The position numbers were made by a program, and so were the translations under genes. Positions 1 to 7,370 of a stretch of 13,350 bases of DNA are shown here, in pieces. The notes under the pieces are model-generated. The model saw nothing but the letters and a program-made list of their open reading frames with translations. It was not told the origin of the DNA and made no database searches. Each line of letters starts with the position of its first letter. Position 1 is the first letter of the stretch. Source of the DNA: an uncultured Selenomonadales bacterium (lineage in GTDB: Bacteria; Bacillota; Negativicutes; Selenomonadales; Selenomonadaceae); contig CALFJE010000106.1 in the NCBI GenBank assembly GCA_937877545.1, positions 1-13,350 on the forward strand, given 5' to 3'.

Positions 1-91
1 TGACGGTCACGGGCAGAGGCGCGACGCCTTCCGACGCCGAAAACGACGCCCTCCGCGCCGCCGTCGAAAATACTTTGGGCGTCCTCGTCGA
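1..91 (+). repeat. 91-bp direct repeat, copy 1
   Basis: Positions 1-91 equal 214-304 (offset 213) with a single C/T difference at 56/269. The repeat may extend left beyond the window edge, because similarity is still perfect at base 1. It ends sharply at base 91, inside a codon. Confidence 0.95.
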
Positions 92-140
92 GGGCAATGC
101 CAATCAAATTCATAAAGGCGACGTGGTTAAAAGGAGCTGA
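1..140 (+). CDS. 3' end of a short truncated paralogue of the FlgT-like gene (5' end outside window)
   Basis: The visible frame has codons starting at position 3 and stops at TGA 138-140. It reads about 46 residues. The first ~30 are the same as residues 24-52 of the complete FlgT-like protein that follows (TVTGRGATPSDAEN and onward). After VLV the two diverge: this copy continues EGNANQIHKGDVVKRS and stops, while the complete gene continues for another 310 residues. Nucleotides 1-91 match 214-304 with one mismatch (56/269), so the duplication is recent or maintained by gene conversion. The stop lies 6 nt before the GTG of the next gene, and that gene's ribosome binding site falls inside the end of this frame, so the two could be translationally coupled. 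It is probably a broken duplicate. If a signal peptide precedes it outside the window, it would encode an exported peptide of roughly 70 residues. Confidence 0.55.
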   Translation, partial: TVTGRGATPSDAENDALRAAVENTLGVLVEGNANQIHKGDVVKRS

Positions 141-146
141 TTCGCC

Positions 147-1235
147 GTGAAAAAATTTATCGTCATGATTTGCGCGTTGCTGATGATTTGCGCGGTTGCT
201 TCGGCTAAAAACGTGACGGTCACGGGCAGAGGCGCGACGCCTTCCGACGCCGAAAACGACGCCCTCCGTGCCGCCGTCGAAAATACTTTGGGCGTCCTCG
301 TCGATTCGGCGACCCTCACTCAAAACAGCGTGCTTATCAGCGACCAAATCTATACGCAGTCTCGCGGCTTCGTCAACGATTATCGCGTCCTTAATCGCGA
401 ACTCGTCGGCAACGTCTGGCACGTCACGATTAACGCTGCCGTCGACGACCAACCCAACTCCAAACTCATGAACGAATTGACGCGCCTTGGTATTATCAAC
501 GTGCAACTGCGCAACCCGAAAATCGCCGTCTACGTCCCCGAACAGCATTTGAACTACAGCGTCGGCGGGGCGGGCGGCGAGGTTGCCATCGTCAAGGCTC
601 TGCTCAACGCGGGCTTTTCCAACGTTATCGAGGTCGGCACGGGGCTTAGCTATCAAAATCCCATGAACATGAACGCCGCGCAGATGAGGCAAGCCGCTCA
701 AAGCTACGGCGCGGATATTATGATTGTCGGCGAAAGTTTCAGCGAGGGCGTCGGCGACGTGGGCGACTATCTGCCCGGTTATCAGCGTACGAATATGCAG
801 GCTTGCCGCGCCCGCGTCGAGGCTAAAATGTTTATCGTGCGCACGGGGCAAATCATAGCCGCCGACGGAAAGTACGGCTCCGCCTACGACAATTCCCAAG
901 CCGTTGCCGCAAAGAAAGCCCTTGCTTCGGCGGGCGAACAGGCCGGCAATTATTTCGTCGAGCAGATAACCGGCATGTACACTTCGCGTCAAGGCGTCGA
1001 GGTCGTCGTTTACGGCGCGGACTTCAGCAAGATTAACCTGGTTCAAAGCGCGTTGGGCAGAGTTAATCGCGTCAAGAACGTCAACCTGTCGAGCTACGAG
1101 GGCGGCAAGGCGGTCTTCACCTTGCAATACGGCGGCTCTCCGCAAACCCTCTTCAACGAGTTGCAAGCCGTCACCGACGCCGATTTGACGCTCCAATCCC
1201 TGACCTACAACACGTTGACAATTCGCGTACGATAA
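147..1235 (+). CDS. Exported FlgT/LPP20-like protein
   Basis: The protein is 362 aa. Its start is GTG 147, chosen because AAGGAG at 131-136 sits 10 nt upstream and the start opens a clean signal peptide: MKK, a hydrophobic core, then AVASA with probable cleavage before K21. There is no lipobox cysteine, so the mature protein is probably soluble in the periplasm. Residues 23-100 look like the N-terminal domain of flagellar assembly protein T and LPP20-type proteins (G-x-G-x-A, 'A..DALR.AVE', then 'SRGFVNDYRVL' and a beta-rich end). Residues ~121-275 look like a TolB/CsgG-type alpha/beta domain ('PKIAVYVPE', 'GADIMIVGESFSEG'). Residues ~284-362 form a small C-terminal alpha/beta domain. FlgT proteins help build the flagellar basal body in polar-flagellated bacteria. 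The neighbouring cheV gene fits a motility role, but it is on the opposite strand and the link is inference. The family assignment is from remembered motif patterns only. Confidence 0.75.
   Translation: MKKFIVMICALLMICAVASAKNVTVTGRGATPSDAENDALRAAVENTLGVLVDSATLTQNSVLISDQIYTQSRGFVNDYRVLNRELVGNVWHVTINAAVDDQPNSKLMNELTRLGIINVQLRNPKIAVYVPEQHLNYSVGGAGGEVAIVKALLNAGFSNVIEVGTGLSYQNPMNMNAAQMRQAAQSYGADIMIVGESFSEGVGDVGDYLPGYQRTNMQACRARVEAKMFIVRTGQIIAADGKYGSAYDNSQAVAAKKALASAGEQAGNYFVEQITGMYTSRQGVEVVVYGADFSKINLVQSALGRVNRVKNVNLSSYEGGKAVFTLQYGGSPQTLFNELQAVTDADLTLQSLTYNTLTIRVR
214..304 (+). repeat. 91-bp direct repeat, copy 2
   Basis: This is the second copy of the repeat at 1-91. It lies inside the FlgT-like gene and encodes the start of the mature protein, immediately after the signal peptide. 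Confidence 0.95.
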
Positions 1236-1241
1236 GCAACG

Positions 1242-1280
1242 AAAAAACCTCCCGCCACGTTGACGAGAGGTTTTATTTTT
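1242..1280. terminator. Bidirectional intrinsic terminator between the FlgT-like gene and cheV
   Basis: AAAACCTC (1244-1251) pairs with GAGGTTTT (1267-1274). On the + strand the stem runs into TTTTATTTTT (1271-1280), and on the - strand into a run of six T (complement of 1242-1247). It lies between convergent stop codons at 1235 and 1292, as expected for a shared terminator. Confidence 0.85.
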
Positions 1281-1291
1281 GTCCGAGTGAT

Positions 1292-2248
1292 TCAGGCAAC
1301 CTTTTTCTTGCCGAAGATGAAGCCGTCGAGCAGGTCGATGAGCTTGCCGATTTCGGGCTTGGAGATTTGAGCACTTGCGCCGAGGTTTTCGCCCTTCAAG
1401 CGCATTTCCTCGTTGATTAGCGACGAGAACAGGATAAACGGCACGTCCAAGAGTCTTTCGTTTTGGCGCACGAGCTTAAGGAGCCTGTGACCGTCCATCT
1501 TGGGCATTTCGACATCGGAAACGATTATGCCGACGTGATTGGAAATGTCGCCTTCCTTGCTCGCCAAACCCTGCAGATATTCCCAAGCGTCCAAGCCGTT
1601 GCCGAAGTCGCGGACGAAGCGATAACCCGAATCGTGCAACGTCGTAACCAGCAAATCGCGCAACATAGCCGAATCTTCCGCAACCACGACGTGAACATTG
1701 GCGCGCCTGGCTCGCACGTCCTCGGCGGCGTCGGAGACCGTCGTCAACTTCGCGTTAATTTCGGGATTAACCTCGGCGATTATCGTCTCGAAGTCCAGGA
1801 GCAGGACGATTCGATTCGGCATTTTGACGATACCGACGACGCGGCTCTGATCTCCGACTTCAGGCGACGGCTCCATATCCTTCCACGAAATGCGGTGGAT
1901 TCGCGACACGTTTTCTACCAGGAAGCCGATGTCGTAGTTGTTAATCTCCGTGACTATTATATTCTTTGCCTCGTTTTCGCTGGTTACATTCAGGCAACGC
2001 GGCAGATTTACCAACGGAATTGCTTTGCCGCGCAACGTGAACAGCCCGTCGATATAGGGGTGGGCTTGCGGCATTGCCGTTACGGGCGTGCGCTGAATGA
2101 CCTCGCGCACCTTCGCTACGTTTATGCCGTAGTTTACTTTGCCTATGCTGAACTCCACTATCTCGAATTCGTTAGTACCGGTTTCAAGCAGAATTCCTTT
2201 CCTGTCGCCGCTGGTTTCCGCGCCTTTGCGTACCTTATCGTTCGCCAT
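1292..2248 (-). CDS. cheV: Chemotaxis coupling protein CheV (CheW domain plus receiver domain)
   Basis: This 318-aa cytoplasmic protein has an N-terminal CheW-like domain (~residues 25-165: 'FEIVEFSIGKVNYGINVAKVREV', 'GLFTLRGKAIPLVNL') followed by a response-regulator receiver domain (~185-315). In the receiver, E191/D192 form the acidic pocket. D245 in 'IIVSDVEMPKMDG' is the predicted phosphorylation site, S275/S276 occupy the switch position, and K297 is the conserved lysine before a proline. In the CheV family the CheW part couples chemoreceptors to CheA, and phosphorylation of the receiver tunes adaptation. The ATG at 2248 has GGAGG (2257-2261) 8 nt upstream. The gene follows the TRAP permease by 87 nt. 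That gap contains an A/T-rich inverted repeat (2283-2289 with 2309-2315) but no convincing promoter, so cheV could be read from upstream or from an unrecognised promoter. No other chemotaxis gene is in view. Confidence 0.95.
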   Translation of the reverse strand: MANDKVRKGAETSGDRKGILLETGTNEFEIVEFSIGKVNYGINVAKVREVIQRTPVTAMPQAHPYIDGLFTLRGKAIPLVNLPRCLNVTSENEAKNIIVTEINNYDIGFLVENVSRIHRISWKDMEPSPEVGDQSRVVGIVKMPNRIVLLLDFETIIAEVNPEINAKLTTVSDAAEDVRARRANVHVVVAEDSAMLRDLLVTTLHDSGYRFVRDFGNGLDAWEYLQGLASKEGDISNHVGIIVSDVEMPKMDGHRLLKLVRQNERLLDVPFILFSSLINEEMRLKGENLGASAQISKPEIGKLIDLLDGFIFGKKKVA

Positions 2249-2335
2249 ACATTACGCCTCCAATTTTTTCCCTGTTGATTCAAAGGATTTTTCGCCGAAA
2301 ATATTTTTAATCCTTCAACCGTGCCGATAAATAAT

Positions 2336-4246
2336 TCAACGCCTTTTGCGCAGTTGCAGGAACAAAATCGCGGCGAATATCGCGACGCCCGCAATGTCCG
2401 TTACCAAGCCGGGCTTTATCATCATCAAGCCGCCTGCGCCCAATATCAAGCGTTCCAACTTACCGAGCGGAGCGATTAAATATCCGATAAGCGACGAGCT
2501 TAACGCCACCATGCCGACTATCGCCGTTAAAAGCGACAACAACAGCTCCGCCGTCAAGCCGTCGACCAACAGCAATTCGGGACTCAGCACGAACATGTAG
2601 GGGATTATGAACGCCGCGATTGCCAGCTTAGACGCGTTGATTCCCGTCCTTAGCGCGTTGCCGCCCGATATGCCCGAACCCGCGTAGGCTGCCAATGCTA
2701 CCGGCGGTGTCACGTCCGCGATTATCCCGAAGTAGAAAACGAACATGTGAGCCGCCAACATAGGCACGCCCATTTGAATCAGCGCGGGCGCGGCTATCGT
2801 CGACGTTATCACGTAGTTAGCCGTCGTGGGCACGCCCATTCCCAAAAGTATCGCCGTTATCATGGTAAGGAACATGCTCGGCAAGACTAAGCCGCCCGAC
2901 AGCTCCAGCAACGCCGACGCCAATTTTAATCCGACGCCCGTTTTCGTCACCACGCCGATTATTATTCCCGCCGCCGCGCAGGCTACCAAGACGCCCAAGA
3001 CGTTCCTCGCGCCCGTCTCCAAACCTTTGACGATTGCGGCAGGTGACATGCGCGTTGATTTTTTTATGCCGCTCACCACGATTGACAAGACTATCGCCAC
3101 CAGAGCCGCCCGCATTGGCGTGTAGCCGCTGACCAGCAAGTACACGATTACTATCAGCGGTATCGCCAGGTGTCCGCGTGTTCGGAGCAGTTCGCCGAGC
3201 TTTGGCAATTCCTCACGCGGCAAGCCCTTCAGATTGTTTCGCTTAGCCTCGAAGTGCACGCCCAGCCACACGCCCGCGAAGTACAGGAACGCCGGTATCA
3301 CTGCCGCCTTGACGATTTCGACGTAGGGGACGCCGACGAATTCCGCCATAAGGAACGCCGCCGCGCCCATGACGGGAGGCATAAGTTGACCGCCCGTGGA
3401 CGCCGCCGCTTCGACTGCCCCCGCGAAGTCTTTGTGGTAGCCGAGCTTTTTCATCATGGGGATTGTAAGCGAGCCTGTCCCGACGACGTTTGCGACCGAG
3501 CTTCCGCTTACCGTGCCCATAAGTCCGCTTGACAACACCGCGACTTTTGCCGGGCCGCCGCTAGCCCAACCAGCTATCGAGTTCGCCACGTCGATAAAGA
3601 ATTTGCCAAGCCCTGTTCCTTCCAGATACGCGCCGAACAGGATAAACAGGAATATGAACGTCGACGACACGCCCAGCGGTATGCCGAATATTCCCTCCGT
3701 CGAAAAGAACACGTGGCTGACGAATTCGTTGAGGTTCAAGCCTCGGTGTGCCAAAATCCCCGGCATGTATTGCCCTGCGAACGCGTAGCCGATAAAAAAT
3801 AAGACGACGCACACCATCGGGATACCGACGACTCGCCGCGCCGCCTCTATTACCAGCAAAATGCCCAATGCGCCGATTACAACGTCGGTTGGCGTGGGCA
3901 GGGCGGCTCGCAATATCAGTTCGCGATAATTCAGCACGATATAGGCGGGAGCCGCCGCGCCCAGAATTGCCAATGCGCCGTCGAGCGGGTGGAGTTTGTC
4001 GCGCCGCCACGATTTGCGCGTGGGGTACAGCAGAAACGCAAGGCACAGCCCGAAGCCCAAATGTATTGCCCGCTGAATTTGCGCGTCGAGCAGTCCGAAG
4101 CTTGCCGTGTAGATTTGGAATATCGAGAAGCTTATCGCCAAGGCGGAGACGATTCGCGCCATGACGCCCGCGTATTCCATGGTGTTTGATTCGGCGTCGT
4201 ATTTCTTGAGGACTTCTTCGGCGGTCATTTCCTTACGTTCGGGCAT
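2336..4246 (-). CDS. TRAP transporter fused permease (DctQM type, TAXI family)
   Basis: The protein is 636 aa and almost entirely hydrophobic, with many transmembrane helices. The N-terminal ~160 residues correspond to the small DctQ-type subunit fused to the large DctM-type subunit. Family signatures are 'GLMGTVSGSSVANVVGTGS' (~241-259), 'STGGQLMPPVMGAAAF' (~283-298), 'GMGVPTTANYVI' (469-480) and 'DVTPPVALAAYAGSGI' (511-526). TRAP-TAXI transporters take up organic acids or amino-acid-like solutes using an ion gradient and need a periplasmic TAXI-type binding protein, which is not encoded here. The ATG at 4246 is preferred over an in-frame start further upstream because GAGGTG (4253-4258) sits 6 nt before it and the longer version would run through tyrA in another frame. 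The tyrA stop (4257-4259) overlaps this binding site, so the permease is probably translated as the third gene of the aroF-tyrA operon. The substrate is unknown; a shikimate-pathway or aromatic link is only suggested by position. Confidence 0.93.
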   Translation of the reverse strand: MPERKEMTAEEVLKKYDAESNTMEYAGVMARIVSALAISFSIFQIYTASFGLLDAQIQRAIHLGFGLCLAFLLYPTRKSWRRDKLHPLDGALAILGAAAPAYIVLNYRELILRAALPTPTDVVIGALGILLVIEAARRVVGIPMVCVVLFFIGYAFAGQYMPGILAHRGLNLNEFVSHVFFSTEGIFGIPLGVSSTFIFLFILFGAYLEGTGLGKFFIDVANSIAGWASGGPAKVAVLSSGLMGTVSGSSVANVVGTGSLTIPMMKKLGYHKDFAGAVEAAASTGGQLMPPVMGAAAFLMAEFVGVPYVEIVKAAVIPAFLYFAGVWLGVHFEAKRNNLKGLPREELPKLGELLRTRGHLAIPLIVIVYLLVSGYTPMRAALVAIVLSIVVSGIKKSTRMSPAAIVKGLETGARNVLGVLVACAAAGIIIGVVTKTGVGLKLASALLELSGGLVLPSMFLTMITAILLGMGVPTTANYVITSTIAAPALIQMGVPMLAAHMFVFYFGIIADVTPPVALAAYAGSGISGGNALRTGINASKLAIAAFIIPYMFVLSPELLLVDGLTAELLLSLLTAIVGMVALSSSLIGYLIAPLGKLERLILGAGGLMMIKPGLVTDIAGVAIFAAILFLQLRKRR

Positions 4247-4252
4247 TGAGCA

Positions 4253-4258
4253 CACCTC
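4253..4258 (-). promoter_or_regulatory. Ribosome binding site fixing the TRAP permease start
   Basis: GAGGTG on the - strand lies 6 nt before ATG 4246 and overlaps the tyrA stop codon. It supports the 636-residue form and translational coupling to tyrA. Confidence 0.8.
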
Positions 4259-5132
4259 AGTTCGGGTCGAAAGTAATGGTTTCCAAAATTTTATCGCGCC
4301 GCGCCTTGGAGGCGGCAAAGTAGTCGTGAACGGCTTGACGGTCGTGCGCGTCAATGGCGTCGATAACCTTGCCGAGGATGCCTTGCAGTTCGCGCAGATG
4401 ATTGGCAATGGCGTCGCCGTTCGTCATGCAAATATCCGCCCACATGTCGGCGTTGGAGCTGGCAATGCGCGTGGTGTCTTTGAAGCCGCCGCCTACCAAC
4501 TTAAGACACGAGTCGAGGTCGTCGCCGGCGTTGTTGAGCAAGGTAACCAGAGCCGCCGCCGTCAAGTGAGGGACGTGACTTATAATCGACGCGCAACGGT
4601 CGTGTTTGGCAATGTCTATTTCGATAAACTTCGCCTCCGTCAAGCGCAGGACGTTCATAAGCTTTTCCTTAATCTGCGCGGGAGCACCCGTATCCTCGGC
4701 GATGACGTAAGCCTTGCCCTTAAACAAGTCTTTGGTTGCCGCCTCGACGCCCGATTTTTCGCGACCCGTCATAGGGTGACCGGCTATGTAGTAAATATCG
4801 GGCGGGAGGATTTTCTTCAGCTCCTGCCAAATGAATTGCTTGGTGGAGCCGGCGTCAGTCAATATCGCGCCGCGCTTGAGATATGGCAACATTTTCTTGA
4901 CCATGGGCACAATCTGCAATACGGGCGGGCTTAGGTAAATTATATCGGCGTCGCCGACCACTGCCGCCAAATCCGACGTTGCCAGGTCAACCGCGCCCAG
5001 TTCCATTGCCCGTCGCATTGACGCTTCCGAACGACACAGCCCCGTTATAAAAATCCCGTCGCCGAGCTTGTCCTTGAGGCATAGTCCCAATGAGCCGCCG
5101 ATTAAGCCGACACCGATTATCGCCAATTTCAT
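4257..5132 (-). CDS. tyrA: Prephenate dehydrogenase TyrA, short form without ACT domain
   Basis: This 291-aa cytoplasmic enzyme oxidatively decarboxylates prephenate to 4-hydroxyphenylpyruvate, the tyrosine branch. The N-terminal Rossmann fold shows GVGLIGGSLG (7-16). The active-site region has 'LTDAGSTK' (91-98), 'GHPMTGREKSG' (118-128, with the conserved H119) and 'SHVPHL' (185-190). The C-terminal helical domain carries 'GGGFKDTTRIA' (214-224). The arogenate/prephenate dehydrogenase family is clear; which of the two substrates is preferred cannot be read from sequence. It ends without the C-terminal ACT regulatory domain found in the longer Bacillus enzyme, so feedback control probably rests on AroF. 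Its ATG overlaps the aroF TGA by 4 nt (ATGA, 5129-5132), with a weak AGGA at 5137-5140, indicating translational coupling. The downstream neighbour is the TRAP permease, 10 nt away. Confidence 0.95.
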   Translation of the reverse strand: MKLAIIGVGLIGGSLGLCLKDKLGDGIFITGLCRSEASMRRAMELGAVDLATSDLAAVVGDADIIYLSPPVLQIVPMVKKMLPYLKRGAILTDAGSTKQFIWQELKKILPPDIYYIAGHPMTGREKSGVEAATKDLFKGKAYVIAEDTGAPAQIKEKLMNVLRLTEAKFIEIDIAKHDRCASIISHVPHLTAAALVTLLNNAGDDLDSCLKLVGGGFKDTTRIASSNADMWADICMTNGDAIANHLRELQGILGKVIDAIDAHDRQAVHDYFAASKARRDKILETITFDPN

Positions 5133-6142
5133 ATCGTCCTACCCATAACCTGCGCGATGCCGCCGAGGTTGCCCATGAGTTCCTTGAAGGCTTCGGGTCT
5201 CAACGATTGGTCGCCGTCGGACAGAGCCTTTTCGGGGTGCGGGTGCACTTCGATTATCAAGCCGTCCGCGCCCGCCGCGATTGCCGCTCGTGCCATTGGC
5301 GCAACCATTTTCCAACGCCCCGTGCCGTGCGAAGGGTCAACCACTATCGGCAAATGTGAAAGCTCCTTGACAGCCGCCACTGCCGACAAGTCCAGAGTGT
5401 TGCGCGTGAACGTCTCATAAGTCCTAATTCCGCGCTCGCAGAAAATGACTTGCTCGTTGCCGCCGCTCATGATGTATTCCGCCGCGTTGAGCCATTCGCT
5501 TATCGTCGCGCTCAGTCCGCGCTTCAACAGGACGGGCTTGGCGCATTTGCCCAGAGCCTTGAGCATTTGGAAATTCTGCATGTTACGCGCTCCTACTTGC
5601 AGGACGTCCGCGTATTCGCAGAAAAATTCGATGTCGTCTTTGTCGACAATCTCCGTGACGACGCGCAGGTCAAATTCGTCAGCCACTTGACGCAGGAGCT
5701 TTAAGCCGTCCACGCCGAAGCCTTGGAAGTCGTAGGGCGAAGTCCTCGGCTTGAACGCGCCGCCGCGCAGGAATTTCGCTCCGCAAGCCTTGACAGCTTG
5801 AGCCGCCTCGCGCAGTTGCTCCAAGCTTTCAACCGCGCAAGGTCCCGCCATGACGACGATCTCTTTGCCGCCGATTTTTACGCCTTTCACGTCGATTATC
5901 GTATCTTCGGGGTGGAAGTCGCGGCTCACCAGCTTATACTTTTCCGTTATGCGAACAGTCTTGTCGACGCCCGCCAGCATTTCCAGTTCCAAATTCGCGA
6001 TGATTTTCTTGTCGCCTATGACGCCGACGATTGTAACTTCCTCGCCCTTGGAAAGGTGCGTCCGCAAGCCCGCCGCCTCTATCTTGTTGACGACCGCCGC
6101 CAAATTTTCCTGCGTCGAGCCGGGTTTCATTACTACTATCAT
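5129..6142 (-). CDS. aroF: 3-deoxy-7-phosphoheptulonate (DAHP) synthase with N-terminal regulatory domain
   Basis: This 337-aa enzyme catalyses the first step of the shikimate pathway, joining phosphoenolpyruvate and erythrose-4-phosphate. It aligns closely, from memory, with the 338-aa Thermotoga maritima type I-beta enzyme, starting with the same MIVV-KPGST. Residues 1-~70 form the ferredoxin-like regulatory domain that in Thermotoga mediates tyrosine/phenylalanine inhibition, and ~80-337 form the barrel. The metal ligands appear in the expected places: C102 ('AGPCAVES'), H272 ('DPSHGTG'), E298 ('IIEVHPHPEKALSDG') and D309. Phosphate-binding signatures 'LRGGAFKPRTSPY' and 'KRG' (207-209) are present. 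The start at 6142 has AGGAGGT (about 6149-6155) upstream and a good promoter at 6175-6202. The predicted leader is only ~26 nt, too short for a T-box or peptide attenuator. It is the first gene of the aroF-tyrA-TRAP operon. Confidence 0.97.
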   Translation of the reverse strand: MIVVMKPGSTQENLAAVVNKIEAAGLRTHLSKGEEVTIVGVIGDKKIIANLELEMLAGVDKTVRITEKYKLVSRDFHPEDTIIDVKGVKIGGKEIVVMAGPCAVESLEQLREAAQAVKACGAKFLRGGAFKPRTSPYDFQGFGVDGLKLLRQVADEFDLRVVTEIVDKDDIEFFCEYADVLQVGARNMQNFQMLKALGKCAKPVLLKRGLSATISEWLNAAEYIMSGGNEQVIFCERGIRTYETFTRNTLDLSAVAAVKELSHLPIVVDPSHGTGRWKMVAPMARAAIAAGADGLIIEVHPHPEKALSDGDQSLRPEAFKELMGNLGGIAQVMGRTI

Positions 6143-6174
6143 AAAAGGTACCTCCTATTACTTAATGCTTGCCA

Positions 6175-6202
6175 ATTATAGCATAAACGGCGGCTCTTGC
6201 AA
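6175..6202 (-). promoter_or_regulatory. Promoter of aroF (sigma70/sigmaA type, extended -10)
   Basis: On the - strand, TTGCAA (6197-6202) is followed after 16 nt by a perfect TATAAT (6175-6180), preceded by TGC (an extended -10). Transcription should start near 6168. Its -35 lies only 7 bp from the -35 of the opposing asd promoter. Confidence 0.8.
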
Positions 6203-6209
6203 TGTATAT

Positions 6210-6238
6210 TTGACGCGCCCGCACTTAACCATTAAAAT
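6210..6238 (+). promoter_or_regulatory. Promoter of asd (sigma70/sigmaA type)
   Basis: TTGACG (6210-6215), a 17-nt spacer, then TAAAAT (6233-6238). The predicted start near 6245 gives a ~26-nt leader ending in GGGAGGT (6257-6263) before ATG 6271. There is no room for a lysine riboswitch. Confidence 0.8.
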
Positions 6239-6270
6239 AGCGCAGATTAAATTTTTGGGAGGTAATTGGC

Positions 6271-7299
6271 ATGAAATACAACGTGGCGATAGTCGGCGTG
6301 ACGGGGGCGGTCGGTCAGGAATTCTTACGGCTGATTGAGGAACGCAATTTCCCCTTCGCCGAACTTAAAATGCTCGCCTCTGCGCGGTCGGCGGGCAAGG
6401 TTATAAACTTCATGGGCAAAGACTACACCGTAGAGGAGACGACCGAACAATCCTTTAACGGCGTGCAGATTGCGCTGTTCGCGGGCGGCGCGGCAAGCAA
6501 GCTCTTTGCTCCGGCGGCGGTTAAGGCGGGCGCGGTCGTTATCGATAACTCCTCCAACTTCCGCATGGTGCCCGAAGTCCCGCTGGTCGTGCCCGAAGTC
6601 AATCCGCAAGCCATTGCCCGCCACAAGGGCATTATCGCCAATCCGAATTGCTCGACGATTATAATGGTTATGGCTCTCAAGCCGCTTTACGATTTGTCGC
6701 GGATTAAGCGCGTTGTCGTGTCGACGTATCAAGCGGTATCGGGCGCGGGGCGCGAAGGTATGGACGAACTTAAAGCTCAGCTTGACGCTTTGGCTCGCGG
6801 CGAACAACCTCAAGCCAACGTTTTGCCCGTCGCCAAGCTGGATAAGCATTATCAAATCGCCTCCAACCTCCTGCCGCAAATCGACGTTTTCCAAGATAAC
6901 CTCTACACCAAAGAGGAAATGAAGATGGTCAACGAGACGCAAAAAATCATGGAGGACGACAATCTGCGCGTCACAGCCACGACGATTCGCGTACCGGTCT
7001 ATCGTTCCCACGCCGAAAGCGTCAACGTCGAATTTGAGGACGAGGTCAGCGTCGAGGCGGCTCGCAAGGCTCTGGAGAATTTCCCCGGCGTTATCGTTCG
7101 CGACGACCCCGCGCAGATGATTTATCCCCAGCCGCTTGAGACTTCGGGCAAAGACGACGTGGAGGTCGGCAGGATTCGCAAGGACTTTTCCATTGAGCAC
7201 GGGCTGAACCTTTGGGTTTGCGGCGACCAGATTCGCAAGGGCGCGGCTCTCAACGCTCTGCAAATCGCCGAGTACATGATTGCTCACGATATGATATAG
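6271..7299 (+). CDS. asd: Aspartate-semialdehyde dehydrogenase
   Basis: This 342-aa cytoplasmic enzyme reduces aspartyl phosphate to aspartate semialdehyde with NADPH. That product is the branch-point intermediate for threonine, methionine, lysine and the cell-wall precursor diaminopimelate. The Rossmann start 'VAIVGVTGAVGQEF' (5-18) binds NADP. 'IDNSSNFRM' (91-99) and 'PNCSTI' (125-130) include the catalytic cysteine C127. Q155 in 'STYQAVSGAG' and H248 in 'RVPVYRSHAES' are the other expected catalytic residues. The C-terminus has the usual 'GDQIRKGAALNALQIAEY'. Length is normal for the Gram-positive-type enzyme. The start is supported by GGGAGGT 7 nt upstream. It is transcribed divergently from aroF. 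The next gene, yceD, begins 69 nt later after an inverted repeat that starts in the asd stop codon. Confidence 0.97.
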   Translation: MKYNVAIVGVTGAVGQEFLRLIEERNFPFAELKMLASARSAGKVINFMGKDYTVEETTEQSFNGVQIALFAGGAASKLFAPAAVKAGAVVIDNSSNFRMVPEVPLVVPEVNPQAIARHKGIIANPNCSTIIMVMALKPLYDLSRIKRVVVSTYQAVSGAGREGMDELKAQLDALARGEQPQANVLPVAKLDKHYQIASNLLPQIDVFQDNLYTKEEMKMVNETQKIMEDDNLRVTATTIRVPVYRSHAESVNVEFEDEVSVEAARKALENFPGVIVRDDPAQMIYPQPLETSGKDDVEVGRIRKDFSIEHGLNLWVCGDQIRKGAALNALQIAEYMIAHDMI

Positions 7300-7341
7300 G
7301 AAACTTTCAAGCCCGTTCGCGGTTTCGGCAAGAAAGTTTCC
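7299..7341 (+). repeat. 10-bp perfect inverted repeat after asd
   Basis: GGAAACTTTC (7299-7308) pairs with GAAAGTTTCC (7332-7341) across a 23-nt loop. No T-run follows, so it is not a standard intrinsic terminator. It begins at the last base of the asd stop codon and abuts a TTGACA hexamer. It could be an mRNA-stabilising or processing hairpin, or a protein-binding site; the sequence does not decide between these. Confidence 0.75.
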
Positions 7342-7370
7342 TTGACACGAAAAGGGCGGTGTTGTAAAAT
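7342..7370 (+). promoter_or_regulatory. Consensus-like promoter overlapping the yceD start codon
   Basis: TTGACA (7342-7347), a 17-nt spacer, then TAAAAT (7365-7370), the same architecture as the asd promoter. The -10 overlaps the yceD ATG (7369-7371), so transcription would begin at about 7377, inside yceD. If active, it would supply rpmF and downstream genes but not full-length YceD. It could also be fortuitous. Confidence 0.5.

Noticed and set aside
1463..2278. A 271-codon open frame on the + strand opposite cheV
   Set aside because: CheV is certain on the other strand with all receiver residues. The antisense product has no recognisable domain and no good ribosome binding site.
2323..2330. 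GCCGATAA, identical to a sigma28 (flagellar) -10 element, near cheV
   Set aside because: It lies on the + strand and would transcribe away from cheV, antisense to the TRAP permease. The upstream bases do not match the sigma28 -35 element at the proper distance.
4247..4408. N-terminal extension of the TRAP permease by 54 residues
   Set aside because: It would overlap tyrA in another frame, is not hydrophobic or family-like, and a good ribosome binding site directly precedes ATG 4246.
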